A DNA stretch of 64,000 bases, from NCBI GenBank assembly GCA_036365145.1, contig JAEOAD010000004.1, positions 52,479,001 through 52,543,000 of the forward strand. Direction: 5' to 3'. This DNA comes from Orientallactaga sibirica (taxonomy: Eukaryota; Chordata; Mammalia; Rodentia; Dipodidae). Made by a program: the position numbers and the translations under genes. Of this stretch, positions 10,586-22,925 are shown in pieces (positions within the stretch are counted from its first letter, which is position 1; every line of letters begins with the position of its first letter). The notes below the pieces were generated by a model. That model searched no databases, had not been told where the DNA came from, and saw nothing but the letters and a program-made list of their open reading frames with translations.

Positions 10586-12318
10586 TTTGGGAACAGTGGA
10601 CTACTCTAGGAAGTAGATGGATCTTTAAAATGTGTCAATAATGGAGATAGTAGGAAATATATTTTGATGGGTATTTGATAGATATTCTTTGGGGGGGAGG
10701 GTGTTGAAGCCTGATTTGGCCTTGGGAGAGAGACTAAAGAAGACTGTCTTAAAAGCTTTACCATCCAAGGGAAGCTTAAAGATCCCCTTATAAACAGCTC
10801 TACTGAAATACCTAAGCCTTTTGAGAGTGTGGGTTTGGGGTCAGGATACAAGGTGGGAATTGAGATGATATATTTGACTATGTGCCTTGGTACTGGTTTC
10901 TGTCATCCTGATTTGGAAGGATATTCACATAGTGTTTATCAGGGAGGAGGACTCATAGCTAATTTTCCTAATTATGAAAGGCCTGACACAATTCTCACAC
11001 CATCCTAGGCATCTATGTGAGCAGAAATGCCACGCACAGTTGTTTATTAAAGCAGGGCTTTGATATGGAGTTGGAGAGGAGTGGAGGCTAAATAGGAGAA
11101 GGGATGTAGAGAGGTCTAGAAACTCTGCCTTTAATTTTGTGAAGAGACACAGAATGCCTCTAAGAGAGAGGCTAATGACACAGGTTTGTTCTGCAAAGAC
11201 AATCTTGGGGTGTTCATGGTAATAGAATGGGGGAAAGAGAGAGTGGGCTAAGTCTCAGGGTTCAGGTAAGATGTACTCTAAGTATGCATCATCTCAGAGT
11301 CCAGTTAGACAATGTAGAAAATGAATGACCTTTTTTTTTTTTTTTCTTTTTTTTTTCCAGGTTAGACCTAGTAAATTAGAAAATAGGAAAAAAGAAAAAA
11401 AAGATGTCATGTGGTTGTTGACTTCAGCAGGTTGCCCCTCAGGCCTTGTGTCCCCTGTGAGCAGGACAGAGAATGCTGTACCCACACAGCAGCCTTGAGG
11501 TTTCACCAGCAGAGTTCTGGCTGCTCTGTTCTACTGGGGGGTCCCATCACAGGGGACTGTCCCACCTTCTAAGGACACTTTTCATAGTGTCTTCCCAGGG
11601 CCTGGACTTGGCGAATCCCTAAGAGAAGGTATTCCAATGTTGTGGAAGAGGCATTCCCTCTTCCCTTTCTTTCCTGCCTCGCTTTTCCCATATTGAGACT
11701 TGGCTTTAGATTTGATCCTTTTAACTCCTTTGTTCAAGCTCAGTTCTTTGGAATATGGGAGGTGTTGAGAACACATGGCTCTATGTTGGTAACTTCTCAA
11801 GCTCAGTATCTTTGTGACATTTGAAACCCTTTACAAGGTAGTGCTGTGGTCCAATTATTGAGATGATGTAAATGATGATATATGACTGTTTGACTCTGCT
11901 GCATATTATTCATAGTTAAAACATAGTTAAAAAGGAAGCTGTCTCTTCTCTTTATATTCTCTTTCATCGTTTTGTTGAATCATTCCTGTCATGTTAGGAA
12001 TTCTTTTCTCTCCATAAGCAATGTGAAGAGTTGTTTTTTTTTTAATTTGAAAATTAATGACCAGAAAATTTGAGAAAATGCAGACTAGAAATGTTAAATA
12101 TCACTTGGTCTTTCAAAACTACAGGCAAAAATTATTTCAAAGGCCAAAACTGTGTTTTCTAAACAATGTGAAATTCTTATGTAAGACATGATTGGTAATG
12201 TGATTAAAGTCACAAATGGTTTATGTTTTATTTCTTTTTACACATAAGATGTGCCAAAGTATATAGCACTATAGGATTTCAGTACTATTATTTGAAAATG
12301 AGGCAAGAATGAGAATTG
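10581..12318. other. Intron sequence without recognised features
   Basis: Mostly unique, with a T-run at 11331-11358. No exon with conserved protein sequence found. Confidence 0.45.
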
Positions 12319-12589
12319 TTCTTTCCCCTCCCTTCCTTCCTTCCTTCCTTCCTTCCTTCCTTCCTTCCTTCCTTCCTTCCTTCCTTCCCTCCCTCCCTCC
12401 TTTCTTTCTCTCTTTCTTCTTTCTTTCTTTTCTTTCTCTTTCTTTCTTTCTTTCTTTCTTTCTCTTTCTTTCCCTCCCCTCCCCTCCCTCCCCTCCCCTC
12501 CTCCCTCCCCTCCCTCCCCTCCTCCCCTCCTCCCCCTCCCTCTCCCCCTCTCCCTCCCTCTCTCTCTCCCTCCCTCTTTCTTTCTTTTT

Positions 12590-12652
<63 letters not shown>
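12319..12652 (+). repeat. 334-nt uninterrupted polypyrimidine tract
   Basis: Not one purine on the + strand from 12319 to 12652. The order is (CCTT)n, (CCCT)n mixed with (CTTT)n, CCCTC-rich, then (CTTT)n directly against the tail of a minus-strand B1, from which it probably grew. Confidence 0.97.
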
Positions 12653-12796
12653 GGTTTTTCAAGGTAGGATCTCGCTCTAGCCCAGGCTGACCTGTAATTC
12701 ACTATGTAGTCTCAGGGTTGTCTTGAACTCACGTTGATCCTCCTGCCTCTGCCTCCCAAGTGCTGAGATTAAAAGTGTGCACCACCACACCCAGCT
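12653..12796 (-). mobile_element. B1 SINE
   Basis: 'aggctgacctgtaattcact' body, ending 'accaccacacccagctt'. Its tail side abuts the polypyrimidine tract. Confidence 0.88.
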
Positions 12797-13765
12797 TGGT
12801 ACTGTTCTTTATTCCCCCTCCTTTAAAAAAAGGTATTCATCGCATGAAGTCCTAAGCCTATTTTTTTGTGCATGTTTTCCAGTAATGCTGATTTGAAATA
12901 TAAGTTCCTTTAGTCTTTATGATACAGGAAATTACTTCTATTTACAATGACTTACATTTAGGTATTTTTTTTTTTCTATTTTGGTTGAAATTTGCTAACA
13001 AAATTAACCTGTTGAACCCTAAACATCTATTACTTGTAGAAGAGTGCCAAGGAGCAGATGTTTTACCCTCACAGCAGAATCCATTCTTAGGCACACCATC
13101 AACCCTTAGGTAAGTTTTGAGCTTGTACACAGCTTGTAGAGGAGCTCTGATCATTTGCCTCCAGCACTGCAGAGGTGGGATAACTCATGCATAATCAGGT
13201 GCCTAGACATTTTAAAGATTAAACCCTATGAAAAACTGTGTCATGGAATGAGTGAGTTGGGAGGAACGTTTGGCCTCATCTGGTGCCCTACTTTTACAGA
13301 ATTGTAAATTGTGTGTAAGAAATACTGGGTGTTTGAAAGTGATACAACTAGCTCTTGAAATCTGGACTTCTTGGGGACTTGACAGCAAATTTTGAAGGAT
13401 GGTACAATTTCCAAAGAAAGCAAAGACCACAAGATGAGTGTAAGCAATAAATTTATGTCAGTATTATTACTTAAACTCTACCTATAATACAAGAGTAGTA
13501 TACTTGTGTCATACCCTTTGTTACTATTCATCTAGGGACTGGAAATTCTCTCTCCTCTCTATTTAAGTCTTCTTTCTCCCCTTCCTTTCTCCCTTCCTGA
13601 AATATTACTCTTTCCCCTATGGCTTTCCTCATCTAAAATTGCTATCAAAAATTGATCAAATAATTGGCTATCTCAACTAATATTTTGTTAGCATATTAGT
13701 AACCAATATTTATTGTGTAGTTCATAGCCCACAGAATATCATCTCAGTAGAAGCCTACGAGGTAG
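12797..13765. other. Intron sequence without recognised features
   Basis: Unique-looking. Two short pyrimidine-rich patches at about 13541-13620. Confidence 0.45.
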
Positions 13766-13890
13766 CCTGACATGGTGAGCACCCTTGTAATCCTAGCACT
13801 TGGGAGGCTGAGGAGGAGGATTGTGAGTTCAAGGACAGGGATGCAAAGTAAGAGGGGAGTGAATCTGTGACCCACATTTTAAGATATAAA
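13766..13890 (+). mobile_element. B1 SINE, diverged
   Basis: 'cctgacatggtgagc', 'cctagcacttgggaggctga', then a degenerate 3' part. Confidence 0.7.
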
Positions 13891-13899
13891 ATTGAACTC

Positions 13900-14122
13900 G
13901 GGGCTGTAGTGATAGCTCAGTGGTTAAAGGTGCTTGCATGCAAAGCCTGAGGGCCCAGGTTTTATTCCCCAGTACCTGCATAAAGCCAAATGCACAAGGT
14001 GGTACATGCGTCTGGAGTTTATTTACAGTCTCAGAGGCTCTGGTGTACCCATACCCACTCTTTTTCTGTCTGCCTGTTTTTCTGTCTCTCTCCCCTATGT
14101 CTCATAAACAATTAACAATATT
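13900..14122 (+). mobile_element. DIP-type SINE
   Basis: 'ggggctgtagtgatagctca' head and a TCTGTCTGCC-rich tail. One of the few in the sense direction of GRB14. Confidence 0.88.
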
Positions 14123-14280
14123 TTAAAAAGCAATGCATAAAAACTGGAAGTGATTTGCTCATGCCTCCATAATCTTAAGACTAGAGTGTCTCACCATACT
14201 GCTTCTAGTTTATTCTGAAGCAAAGTAAGCCCACCCCCCACCCCCTCAGAAAAACAAGAATGCCTTTCAAGTAATTAAGA

Positions 14281-14343
14281 CCCTGAGATTACATAGTAAA
14301 TTCCATGTCAGCTTGAGCTAAAGTGAGATCCTACCTCAAAAAC

Positions 14344-14374
<31 letters not shown>
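14281..14374 (+). mobile_element. B1 3' fragment with (AAT)n tail
   Basis: 'gagattacatagtaaattcc' through 'gtgagatcctacctcaaaaa', then nine or so AAT units. Confidence 0.75.
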
Positions 14375-15434
14375 TTTCTATATGTTTGCCTTTGATATCT
14401 TTGGGAAGTTTTCTCAACTGTGTCAGGGACTTTGAAAGGACAACTGGATCTTTGCACCCCAATTAAACATGATCTTATGTTGTTCCTTTGTGGTGACAGT
14501 AACTATTCCAGGGTGTATATGCCAAGCCTGTCTGCATGATCTGACAGGGAACTTGTGCATCCTTGTATCTGCTCATTTATCTAGTAGAAGTAGAAAGAAG
14601 CTGTACCCTATATCCCTGGTTTTTCATACTTTGCATTTATCAAGATTCTGCCTAATTTATTTCTTTTAAAAGATTTTATTTTCTTTGATGAAATATTTTG
14701 GAGTAAATCCCAGACATCCTGTCATGGCAGCCCTACTTAGTTTTTATATGCAACTCTGAAAAGTGCTTTTTTAAAATACAATCCAAATGCCATTATTTCC
14801 TAACAAAAATAACAATAATCCTTGTTATCAACTAAAACGACCCATAATCAAATTTTCTTGGTTGGAATGACACATGAAATCCTCAAATTACAAACTTGAA
14901 ATGTTTCAAGAGTCTCCAAATTAGCTCTTTGGAAGTCTGAATTCATTCTCAAATGGAAACAACATTACAAATTGAATTTAGATCCTCTGAGCTATTTCCT
15001 AAAACTCCCATTTCATGTGAAATGAAATACGAATGTATATATGGGAAGAATAATAGAAGAAATCTATCTAACAGCAGTTTATTACTTTTGAATACTGGTA
15101 CTTGGTGAATATCATAGATGTTTTGGAGAATTAAAAAGCATACAAATCTTTATAGCACCCTTTTAGGCAGGTCATAGAGCCCATGCTTCTCAAAGACTGC
15201 TTAATGTACCACATTTCTGAGAATTCTTAAACTTCTTATAAAACTTACCCAGTGATAATTTTCTAGAGTGGGCTTCTTGTATATTTTTTTCTTTTTGCAC
15301 ATGTATAAAATAATTGCTGCTCTTATACTCTGCCACTTTTAGAATCTGTCAGTCTGACTTTTCAAAACAGTGGACAATTAGTTGAGAGAAGACAAGAATA
15401 TTGTAAATGGATTTTAGTTGGTATTTTAGACATG
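14375..15434. other. Intron sequence without recognised features
   Basis: AT-rich and unique-looking. Confidence 0.45.
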
Positions 15435-15512
15435 TATTGTAAAAGACATACTTATTGTATAAAAGACATACTTATTGTATGTATATTGTAAAAGACATCT
15501 AAAAGACATACT
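15435..15512. repeat. Short tandem repeat, about 20-bp unit
   Basis: 'attgtataaaagacatactt' and variants occur about three and a half times in a row. Confidence 0.85.
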
Positions 15513-15850
15513 TTCTGCTTCTCCTTGCATGCCTTTGTTGTTTTTTGACATTTCTCTGCATTCTTATTTGCCAGTGCCCCTGGGTTCTCCTCTATTAGTA
15601 GTTCAGCACTTGGTAAGTGTCTGTATTTGTAGGGAAATTTTATCCCTGGGTATCTATATCTTAATCAATTGTGGCCAATTGGACAGAGGGATTTGGGCCC
15701 CTGTTCACTCAGTGAGAGTGTGGGAAGCTCTGTGAGGAAGTGTGGGTTCAGTTTTTATGGTAGATAGAGGCCCATAGGAAACAATACAATTAGTATCTTG
15801 AGACAGAAGATCACCAACAAATTGAGAGGATACCGAAACTAACTCTGAAC

Positions 15851-15852
<2 letters not shown>
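15513..15852. other. No recognisable feature
   Basis: Unique-looking intron. Confidence 0.4.

Positions 15853-15897
<45 letters not shown>
15853..15897. repeat. (GT)n microsatellite
   Basis: About 22 GT units. Confidence 0.97.
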
Positions 15898-15899
<2 letters not shown>

Positions 15900-16315
15900 A
15901 TGATAGATGATGACCCACCAACTGGCTAACTTAACATGTCCAGTTCATGGTGCCAGTTCCTTTGCTTATATGAGTTTAATGTACATGATGTATATTTTCT
16001 AGACAGTTGTTTCAGTCAGTCGGTGCCATTCTTTAGAGGGATTAGCTTTCTTGACCATCAACCTGAGTTTCATGCGATCTTAGTCTCTGATGAAGGGAGC
16101 AGTCTTCCCCTCCCTTTAGTTTAGTTATCTTCATTTGTAGCAGAATGTAGCCATCTCTTCCTATTTCAACACTTAATTTTCCTAGTACTTCTCCTATTTT
16201 TCAAAAGTTTTTTTTTTTTCTAGTTTGAAGGTTGCCTTCTAATATTGGTTTAATTGCAGTCCATTTTTTTAATAATCTGTATGGGTTTTATTTTTCACAT
16301 TATAAAGTCCTGGCT

Positions 16316-16484
16316 AGGCTGGGCGTGGTGGCACATGCCTTTAATCCCAGCACTCAGGAGGCAGAAGTAGGAGGATCACTATGAGTTCAAGGATATCCTG
16401 AGACTACATAGTGAATTCCAGGTCAGCCTGAGACCCTATCTCAGGAAAAATAAAAAATAAATAAATAAATAAATAAATAAATAA
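16316..16484 (+). mobile_element. B1 SINE with (AAAT)n tail
   Basis: 'ggctgggcgtggtggcacat' start, nearly consensus to 'gagaccctatctcagg', and an AAATAAAT tail. Confidence 0.92.
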
Positions 16485-16692
16485 CATAAAGTTCTGGCTT
16501 CTGTTTAGTTTTTGTTTCCCTAGGGATATATAGTATTTTCTATTAGGAGAAGAAAAATTATAGCTATCCATGACTTAATATAAATGTTGATCATAATATA
16601 AGAAAAGATTTCCTCAGTCTTGCAGATATTGCTTTGAATAAATGTTAGTTTTTATGGAATAGTAACAAATTCTACTGAGAAAATGTAAAACT

Positions 16693-16826
16693 ATTTTTTG
16701 AGGTAGGGTCTTGCTGTAGTCCAGGCTGATCTAGAATTCACTATGTAGTCTCAGGGTGCCCTCTACCTTGAACTCATGGGGATCTACCTACCTCTGTCTC
16801 CAGGCATGTACCAGCATGCCTGGTAC
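16693..16826 (-). mobile_element. B1 SINE
   Basis: 'gaggtagggtcttgctgtag' to 'ccagcatgcctggtac'. Lacks part of the 'cccaagtgctgggatt' segment. Confidence 0.85.
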
Positions 16827-18030
16827 AACCTATATGTATTTGAGGGGAGATAAACAAACTTAAGGATTGTCTTTCATGAAACTTAAAGAACAGCTCTAGG
16901 GAGACCCTTGGATGTGGCTCCAGGTGATGGTCATGGTGAAGAAATAGAGGGAAGTGAACAGAGTTGATTTTGAAGGGAAATCAGAAGGGACACAGCAATT
17001 ATATCTTTGCTTCTTTTCTAACTTTTTTTTTGCTACACATTTCATATTTTTAAAGATTTACAAAGTAAAATAAATACAAATAGGAGAGTTAATATCTGTA
17101 CTTGGTTTACACATGCCTGCATTCCAAAAATATCATTAAGGAATTGGTAAGTTATTTACATGTCTTTTTCCATAGGTGCAACGCTACAGGTACTAGTTAG
17201 GTTGGCAGGCCACTCAGTCATAATTTTTTTTTTTTAATCTGTAGTAGCTCCAAAATGATAGTGAATTTACAACATCCTGCGAACCACTTTTAATGTTGCA
17301 CCTATGGAATGATGTGAGTGAGTATGATGACACTGAAAGATGCTGGTCTGGAAAGCAGCAAGCCTAGATTGGATTATCATCCTACTGCTTTTGACTGATG
17401 TGGTGCAGACCATTGCCCAAACTGTCTGGTCCTGGGATCACCATGATTTTGTTCTATTTCCAAAACAAGTGGCACTTAGGACTTTAAATCACTTGCGATT
17501 CTTGTAGAGTAGATGCCAGAGTCATGGGAGAGCCAGATACATTTGGTCTCATTGGCACTAGCAGATTCCCCTCACCCTCCCTTCAGAGCTTCCTAGAGGG
17601 TCACCCTGCTTCTTTTGATAAAGAACATGATTGAGATACCATGGAGCAAGAGGCACCAGAGCTGTCTTCGTGGAGACAATGAGGAATAGGAAGGTCTGGT
17701 TAAAATAAAGATTGTGCCTCAAACTCAAGAGTCAACTATTAGAGAATTGGGAAGTGCATCATGCATTGGAGGTTAAGGTATGGAAGTAAACTACAGAAGC
17801 AAGTATTTAAAATTGGAACCAAAAATATGAGGTTAGATGTGAACATTTGAGGATGCTTTACACCCAATATACACTTGGCTATGGTTTGATTATGGGGTGT
17901 GGGAAATGGTCATTTAGAGGTCATAAGCTCTGACCTCTATTTCACCCTCAAACCATTCATCTGGTTGTTCAAGACAAAAGCTAAGAAGACCACTTTCTGT
18001 TCTTGTTAATTATTACTGACTACATATATT
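16827..18030. other. Intron sequence, otherwise unassigned
   Basis: Apart from the inverted repeat above, unique-looking non-coding sequence. Confidence 0.4.
17168..17309. repeat. Inverted repeat with 15-bp perfect arms
   Basis: TTCCATAGGTGCAAC (17168-17182) is the exact reverse complement of GTTGCACCTATGGAA (17295-17309). The 112-bp interior is AT-rich with no ORF. The layout resembles a small MITE, but no target duplication is clear. Confidence 0.6.
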
Positions 18031-18034
18031 TTTT

Positions 18035-18345
18035 CTGGGAAATTACTTTTATTTATTTATAATTTCATTTAATTTACAAATACATTCAAAATTTTTACTC
18101 TCTTATCCCCTTGCCCCTGCTCCTGTTTCCCTGCAGCCTTCCTCAGTAGGGTTATGGCATTCACTATGGGGGTCAGGATGGCTTCCTGACTATGGCTTTC
18201 AACTAAACCAACATATATGTGTACTTCTTTCTATCTGTGCTTCTACCATCCTAATTTAACCTACCATCTCCTCACTTCTAGGAACCCCCTGCAAAATCCA
18301 TAAATGGCCCTGCTTCGACATTAGCTTCTCTGGCTCCATTCACCA
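18035..18345 (-). mobile_element. L1 3'-UTR-like fragment
   Basis: Shares 'cctcagtagggttatggcat' and 'ttcactat' order with the pieces at 23095 and 60065. The T-rich left end suggests an antisense poly(A) end. Confidence 0.5.
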
Positions 18346-18409
18346 TTCAGCTGTTATAAAGAACTTTTAGAAATATAGACCACATATCACTCCCTTGTTG
18401 AAAATGTTT

Positions 18410-18419
18410 TTAAAGATAT

Positions 18420-18466
<47 letters not shown>

Positions 18467-18514
18467 TTTGAGACAGGGTGAGGGAGAGAGTGAGAATGGG
18501 TGCTCCAGGGCCTT
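18410..18514 (-). mobile_element. DIP-type SINE, tail half, with (TTTA)n
   Basis: About 13 TTTA units, a GA-rich part, then 'gaatgggtgctccagggcct'. The head half is missing. Confidence 0.8.
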
Positions 18515-18731
18515 AGAATAAAGATAATATTTCTTACCTTGGCCTATAGGACTCTATGCTGTTTGGTCCTGGTTGCCTCTTAGACCTCAAAAATATTCAA
18601 TTTACATGACCAAATTTATATGTTAGGACTAATTGCACTTCAGCAGTGTATGTCCCTTTCATTTAATACATGGGGAATTTTGGTCATGTGTGATGAGATC
18701 AGAGGAGTTATTTCTAATTTCATGTACATTC

Positions 18732-18895
18732 TTTTTTTGTTTGTTTTTTGTTTTTTTGAGGTAGGGTTTCACTTTATTCCAAAATGACCTGGAATTCACT
18801 ATATAGAGTCTCAGGGTGGCCTTGAACTCATGGTGATCCTCCTATCTCTGCCTCCCGAGTGCTGGGATTAAAGGTGTGCGCCCCCATGCCCGGCC
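18732..18895 (-). mobile_element. B1 SINE
   Basis: (TTTG)-rich tail side; 'cctggaattcactatataga' and 'gtgctgggattaaaggtgtg' present. Confidence 0.92.
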
Positions 18896-19023
18896 ATCAC
18901 ATCCATTTTTTAGTGGAGTCGTGAATGCAGAGTGCTCAGAGGACTCTCATGTTTCCCTCCAAGTTATTGTGTGCTGATGAAGTCTACACTGACACCCTTG
19001 AGTAAAAATGCTATCATATGTCT

Positions 19024-19035
19024 TTTAAAAAATAG

Positions 19036-19075
<40 letters not shown>

Positions 19076-19257
19076 TTTGAGACAGAGAGAGAGTGAGAGA
19101 GAGAATGGGCACTCCAGGGCCTCCAGCCACTGCAAAGGAACTTCAGATGCATGCGCCTCCTTTTGCGTCTGGCTTATATGGGGCCTGGGGAATTGAGCAG
19201 AGGTCCTTTGGCTTTGCAGGCAAACACCTTAACTGCTATGTCATCTTCTCCATCCCT
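19024..19257 (-). mobile_element. DIP-type SINE with (TTTA)n tail
   Basis: (TTTA)n 19036-19078, GA-rich part, full body, and 'tcatcttctccatccc' head end. Confidence 0.9.
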
Positions 19258-20585
19258 ATATGTCTTAATTATTAAGCATTAATGTCACTGGTGAGTTACT
19301 TAGGCCAGAGTTCATCATGTGGAAGTGGGTTCACATGGACACTTTAAATATACTTGAAGACTTTTCAGGAAGGAGAAACTCATGGATTTGAGGAAACCCG
19401 TTTCTAGGTCTTCATCTTCTATATGTGTTGTTACCTTAAACATATCTTCTGAGATGCCACCCATGTTCACAAGGACCTCTTTCACATGTGCCTTACCCTG
19501 GAGCCACGTAGCCCTCCAGCACATCACACACCAGCTCTTGTCTCTTTATGAGATGGTGTCACTATGTTGCTCAGGACTGGCCTCTGACAACACAGATCTT
19601 TGTTTTAGTCTCCAGGGCTGGTAGGCCTGAACCACATTGCTTGGTGTTTAAACCCATTTTGTTTGGGGATGCATCATGGGTAGAAAGGAGGATTCTAGCT
19701 AATTGGAAGTGTTCTTTATTGAAATATATGATGGTAGTTTTCATTTTTTTACTTCAAATCTGGCATCCCCAGACTGTTGTGAGAAAGTGCACCCCTCAAC
19801 TCATCACTTCCTGGGTAAAGTGCACAGGAGTGCAAAGCATGGAGTGCTGAAAGAGACCTTTTGCCTTGTATTGCAATGTACATTTTGTTGATCATACATT
19901 CGTAGCATGCATCGACACTGGAAACAAAGTGTGTCTGTAGATACTTCCTGTTATCACATGAAGTTCATGCTGCAGGCAAGGGTCCAGGGACACTGTCTCA
20001 GTATCAGCTTGTCTGGAGGAAGCTTTCTGAGGAGCATTCTTGCAAACAGTACCTGTAGGGATGGATACCCAGAGGAGCTGGGTTGTATTATAGTTCCAGC
20101 AAAGACTCAACCCATCCCTGAGACACTCTGGAGCTGAGTGTGACCTGCAGAGTTGTTCAGAGTTGAGGCACAGGGGCAGCTCTCCCTCGGGAATGCCTGA
20201 TCTTGGATCTGATCACTGTCTGGCAGAGGCATTAGCCACAAAATCTCAGGCTGATACCAGGAGAACGAACACTTCAGTCTTGAAGTGGGTCCGTTTAGAT
20301 GGTTGTCACCATCTAATGTAGTCAGTGACTTTTAAATGGAACCACCTTTTCTGGAATTACCTATGTTTTCATGATAAATTGGGTAAAACTCAAAGATGAA
20401 ACTGATAATGCATTCTTTCTTTTAAATTTGTGTATGTGTATCAATATTCTGATTAACTCTATTCTAACCAATTTAGTATGAACTATTTATTCCAATTCCA
20501 GGCAATACCAACCCTATTCATCACAAAAGGTTTCACTACTTTCTCCTTCCTCAAACAATTATCAGCTAGCTGCTGGACTGACTTT
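19258..20585. other. Intron sequence without recognised features
   Basis: Includes a 70-codon minus-strand open frame (19315-19527) with no recognisable protein family; treated as chance. Confidence 0.4.
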
Positions 20586-20835
20586 TAAAATGTTTTTTAT
20601 TTTATTTTATTTTATTTTATTTTATTTTATTTTATTTATTTATTTATTTGAGAGAGAGAGGGACAGAAATAGGCATAGGAAGAGAGAGAGAGAGAGGGAG
20701 AGAGAGAGAGAGAGAATGGGCATGCCAGGACCTCCAGCCACTGCATCTCGCTTGTGTGGGTCCTGGGGAGTCAAACCTGGGTCCTTTGGCTTTACAGGCA
20801 AATGCCTTAACCACTAAGCCATCCCTCCAGCCCTA
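20586..20835 (-). mobile_element. DIP-type SINE with (TTTTA)n tail
   Basis: (TTTTA)n 20593-20648, GA-rich stretch, body, and 'aagccatccctccagcccta'. Well preserved. Confidence 0.92.
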
Positions 20836-20886
20836 GACTGACTTCTAAAGAGTATATCACTGGCTTTAATTAAAAACATAAATTTT

Positions 20887-21034
20887 AGCTGGGTGTGGTG
20901 GCACACACCCTTAGTCCCAGCACTTGGGAGGCTGATAAGAGAGGATTATATGAGTTTGAGACTAAGCCGGATTACAGAGTGCGTTCCAGATCAGTGTGAA
21001 TGAGAGTGAGACCCAGTCTTGAAAAAAAAAAAAA
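20887..21034 (+). mobile_element. B1 SINE
   Basis: 'agctgggtgtggtggcacac' start and 'gagacccagtcttg' followed by A13. Confidence 0.88.
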
Positions 21035-21247
21035 TTGCTATGATTATCTCACATTTGATGCAGTTATTTCTGGTTTAGTTTCTGTTTTTTATTTAATTAC
21101 ATCTAAAGCTAAAACCTAGAAGTGAACACACATACACTCACCAACGTGTTCTATGCACTTCGAGCATTAAATCACGATGCTCAAATGGTGTATTCCTGTG
21201 TAGTTATTATTATTATCATTATTACTACTATTTTGTCTCTTTTTTGG

Positions 21248-21561
21248 TATGATTTTGTGTGTGTGTTCATGTGTGTGAATGCTGGCATGTTTGTGCCAAG
21301 GCACATGTATGGAGGTCAGAGGTCAACTTCTGGTGGCAGTCCTTGCCTTCAGGCAGGGTTTCTTGCTCACTGCTGTATTTTCCAGGCTAGCTTGCTTATC
21401 AGCCTATAAGAGACTCTCCTGCCCCTTTCCTTCTTTCTTCTCACTGTAGGTGTACTTGGCTTACAGATGGCCATCACAGCTTTATATGGACTTTGAGGAT
21501 TGAACTCCGGTAGTCATGCTTACATGGCAAGTGCTTTAGCTACTGAATAATCTCCTAGGCC
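21248..21561 (-). mobile_element. B3/B4-type rodent SINE
   Basis: GTGTGT-rich start, 'ggaggtcagaggtcaacttc', and 'gcaagtgctttagctactga' at the head end. Confidence 0.65.
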
Positions 21562-21591
21562 TATTATTACTTTGTGTTTATGTTTTAATTT

Positions 21592-21830
21592 TAAAGATAT
21601 CTTATTTATGTATTTATTTATTTATTTGAGAGAGAGGAAGAGAGGTAGGATAGATAAATAGAGACAGACAGAGAGAGGGAGAAATGGGTATGCCAGGGTC
21701 TCTTGTTTCTGCAAATGAACTCCAGAAACATGCTTCACATCTGGTTTTATATGGATATTAAGGAATTGAACCTGGGCCAGCAGGATTTTCAGGCAAGCAT
21801 ATTTAACTACAGAGCCATCTCTTCAGCTTC
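21592..21830 (-). mobile_element. DIP-type SINE
   Basis: (TTTA) tail side, GACAGA-rich stretch, and a diverged body ending 'gagccatctcttcagc'. Confidence 0.85.
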
Positions 21831-21833
21831 TTC

Positions 21834-21860
<27 letters not shown>
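21826..21860. repeat. (TTC)n microsatellite
   Basis: About ten TTC units followed by T9, at the head end of the preceding SINE. Confidence 0.95.
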
Positions 21861-21864
<4 letters not shown>

Positions 21865-22020
21865 AGAAAATATCTCAGTATCTCAAAATGTCAATATCGC
21901 ATGCAGCAGAGATTGCTTTCAAACTTGCTATATGGCTGAAACTGGTCGTGAAGTCCTGATCCTCCTCCCTCCACAGCATTAGTGTTGAGATTACTAGAAT
22001 GTGTCACGACGCCAAACAGT
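21861..22020 (-). mobile_element. Degenerate B1-like fragment
   Basis: Only loose similarity ('tcctgatcctcctccctcca', 'ttgagattactagaatgtg'). Low certainty. Confidence 0.4.
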
Positions 22021-22027
22021 TTTGTAT

Positions 22028-22223
22028 TTTTTTAAAATTTGTATTTATTTATTATTAGAGAAGGGGGTGGGGTGGAGAGAATGGGTGTGCTAGGGCCTCC
22101 AGCAGCAACTGCAAATGAACTCCAGACACATGCACCACCCTGTGTCTTTGGCTTATGTGGGATCTAGGAATTTGAATTTGGGTCCTTAGGCTTTCTTTAA
22201 CCACTGAGCGATCTCTCCAGCCC
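22028..22223 (-). mobile_element. DIP-type SINE
   Basis: Body intact; a small deletion before 'cactgagcgatctctccagc'. Confidence 0.88.
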
Positions 22224-22469
22224 AGTCTTGTATTATTTTAAATTTTGACTGCCTTTAATTAGCTTCTTAAAAAAAAAAAAAACAATATAACCCATTATTT
22301 ATTTTGTCATTTAACAATTATTTTTGCCTCAGACTGATACTGATACTCTATGTAAATGAGAAGTTGAGTTTTCTCTGATAGAATGTGTCTTATTTGTCTG
22401 ATTCATTTGAAAGGATTAAGTTTTCCAGTTATGTGATTTACCTGACTCCCCTTTCATCCCTTCCCTTCT

Positions 22470-22585
22470 CCTCCCCACCTTTTCCCCAGGCTGTCACTGT
22501 GTAGCCCAGGCAAGTCTCAAACTTGTGGTCCTCCTGTCTTTGCCCCCTGTTAGGATAACATTTGTGTACTACCAACCTGGCTGAC
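22470..22585 (-). mobile_element. Old B1-like SINE
   Basis: 'cactgtgtagcccaggcaag' and 'gtggtcctcctgtctttgcc'. Diverged. Confidence 0.55.
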
Positions 22586-22783
22586 ATTTTTCCTTTGCAT
22601 GTTTTTTTACTTCCTAAGTTGTAACATGCAGATTTACTGATTTTGGACACACTGTTAATACTGTGAATATTGGTGATGTCACATGCACAATCACTTTGTC
22701 TAGCTTTGATCTTGAAATAGCAGTTGAAATATGACTGAGATTTCACAGCCTCCTTCCTGCCTGTGCACTAAGGATATGTATGC

Positions 22784-22925
22784 TGGGCTGGAGAGATGGT
22801 TTAGTGCTTAAGGCGCTTGCCTGAGAAGCCGGAGGTCCTAGGTTCAATTTCCCAGTACCCATGTAAGCCAGATGTACAAAGCAGCCCATGTGTCTGGAGT
22901 TCATTTATAAATATATATATATTCT
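22784..22925 (+). mobile_element. DIP-type SINE, 3' truncated
   Basis: 'gggctggagagatggtttag' through 'tctggagttcattta', then TATATA. Confidence 0.88.

Noticed and set aside
12238..12702. Lys/Glu/Arg-rich and Ser/Pro/Phe/Leu-rich open frames
   Set aside because: Translation of the polypyrimidine tract and its complement; low complexity.
19315..19527. 70-codon minus-strand open frame
   Set aside because: No recognisable family, no splice or promoter context; expected by chance in 64 kb.
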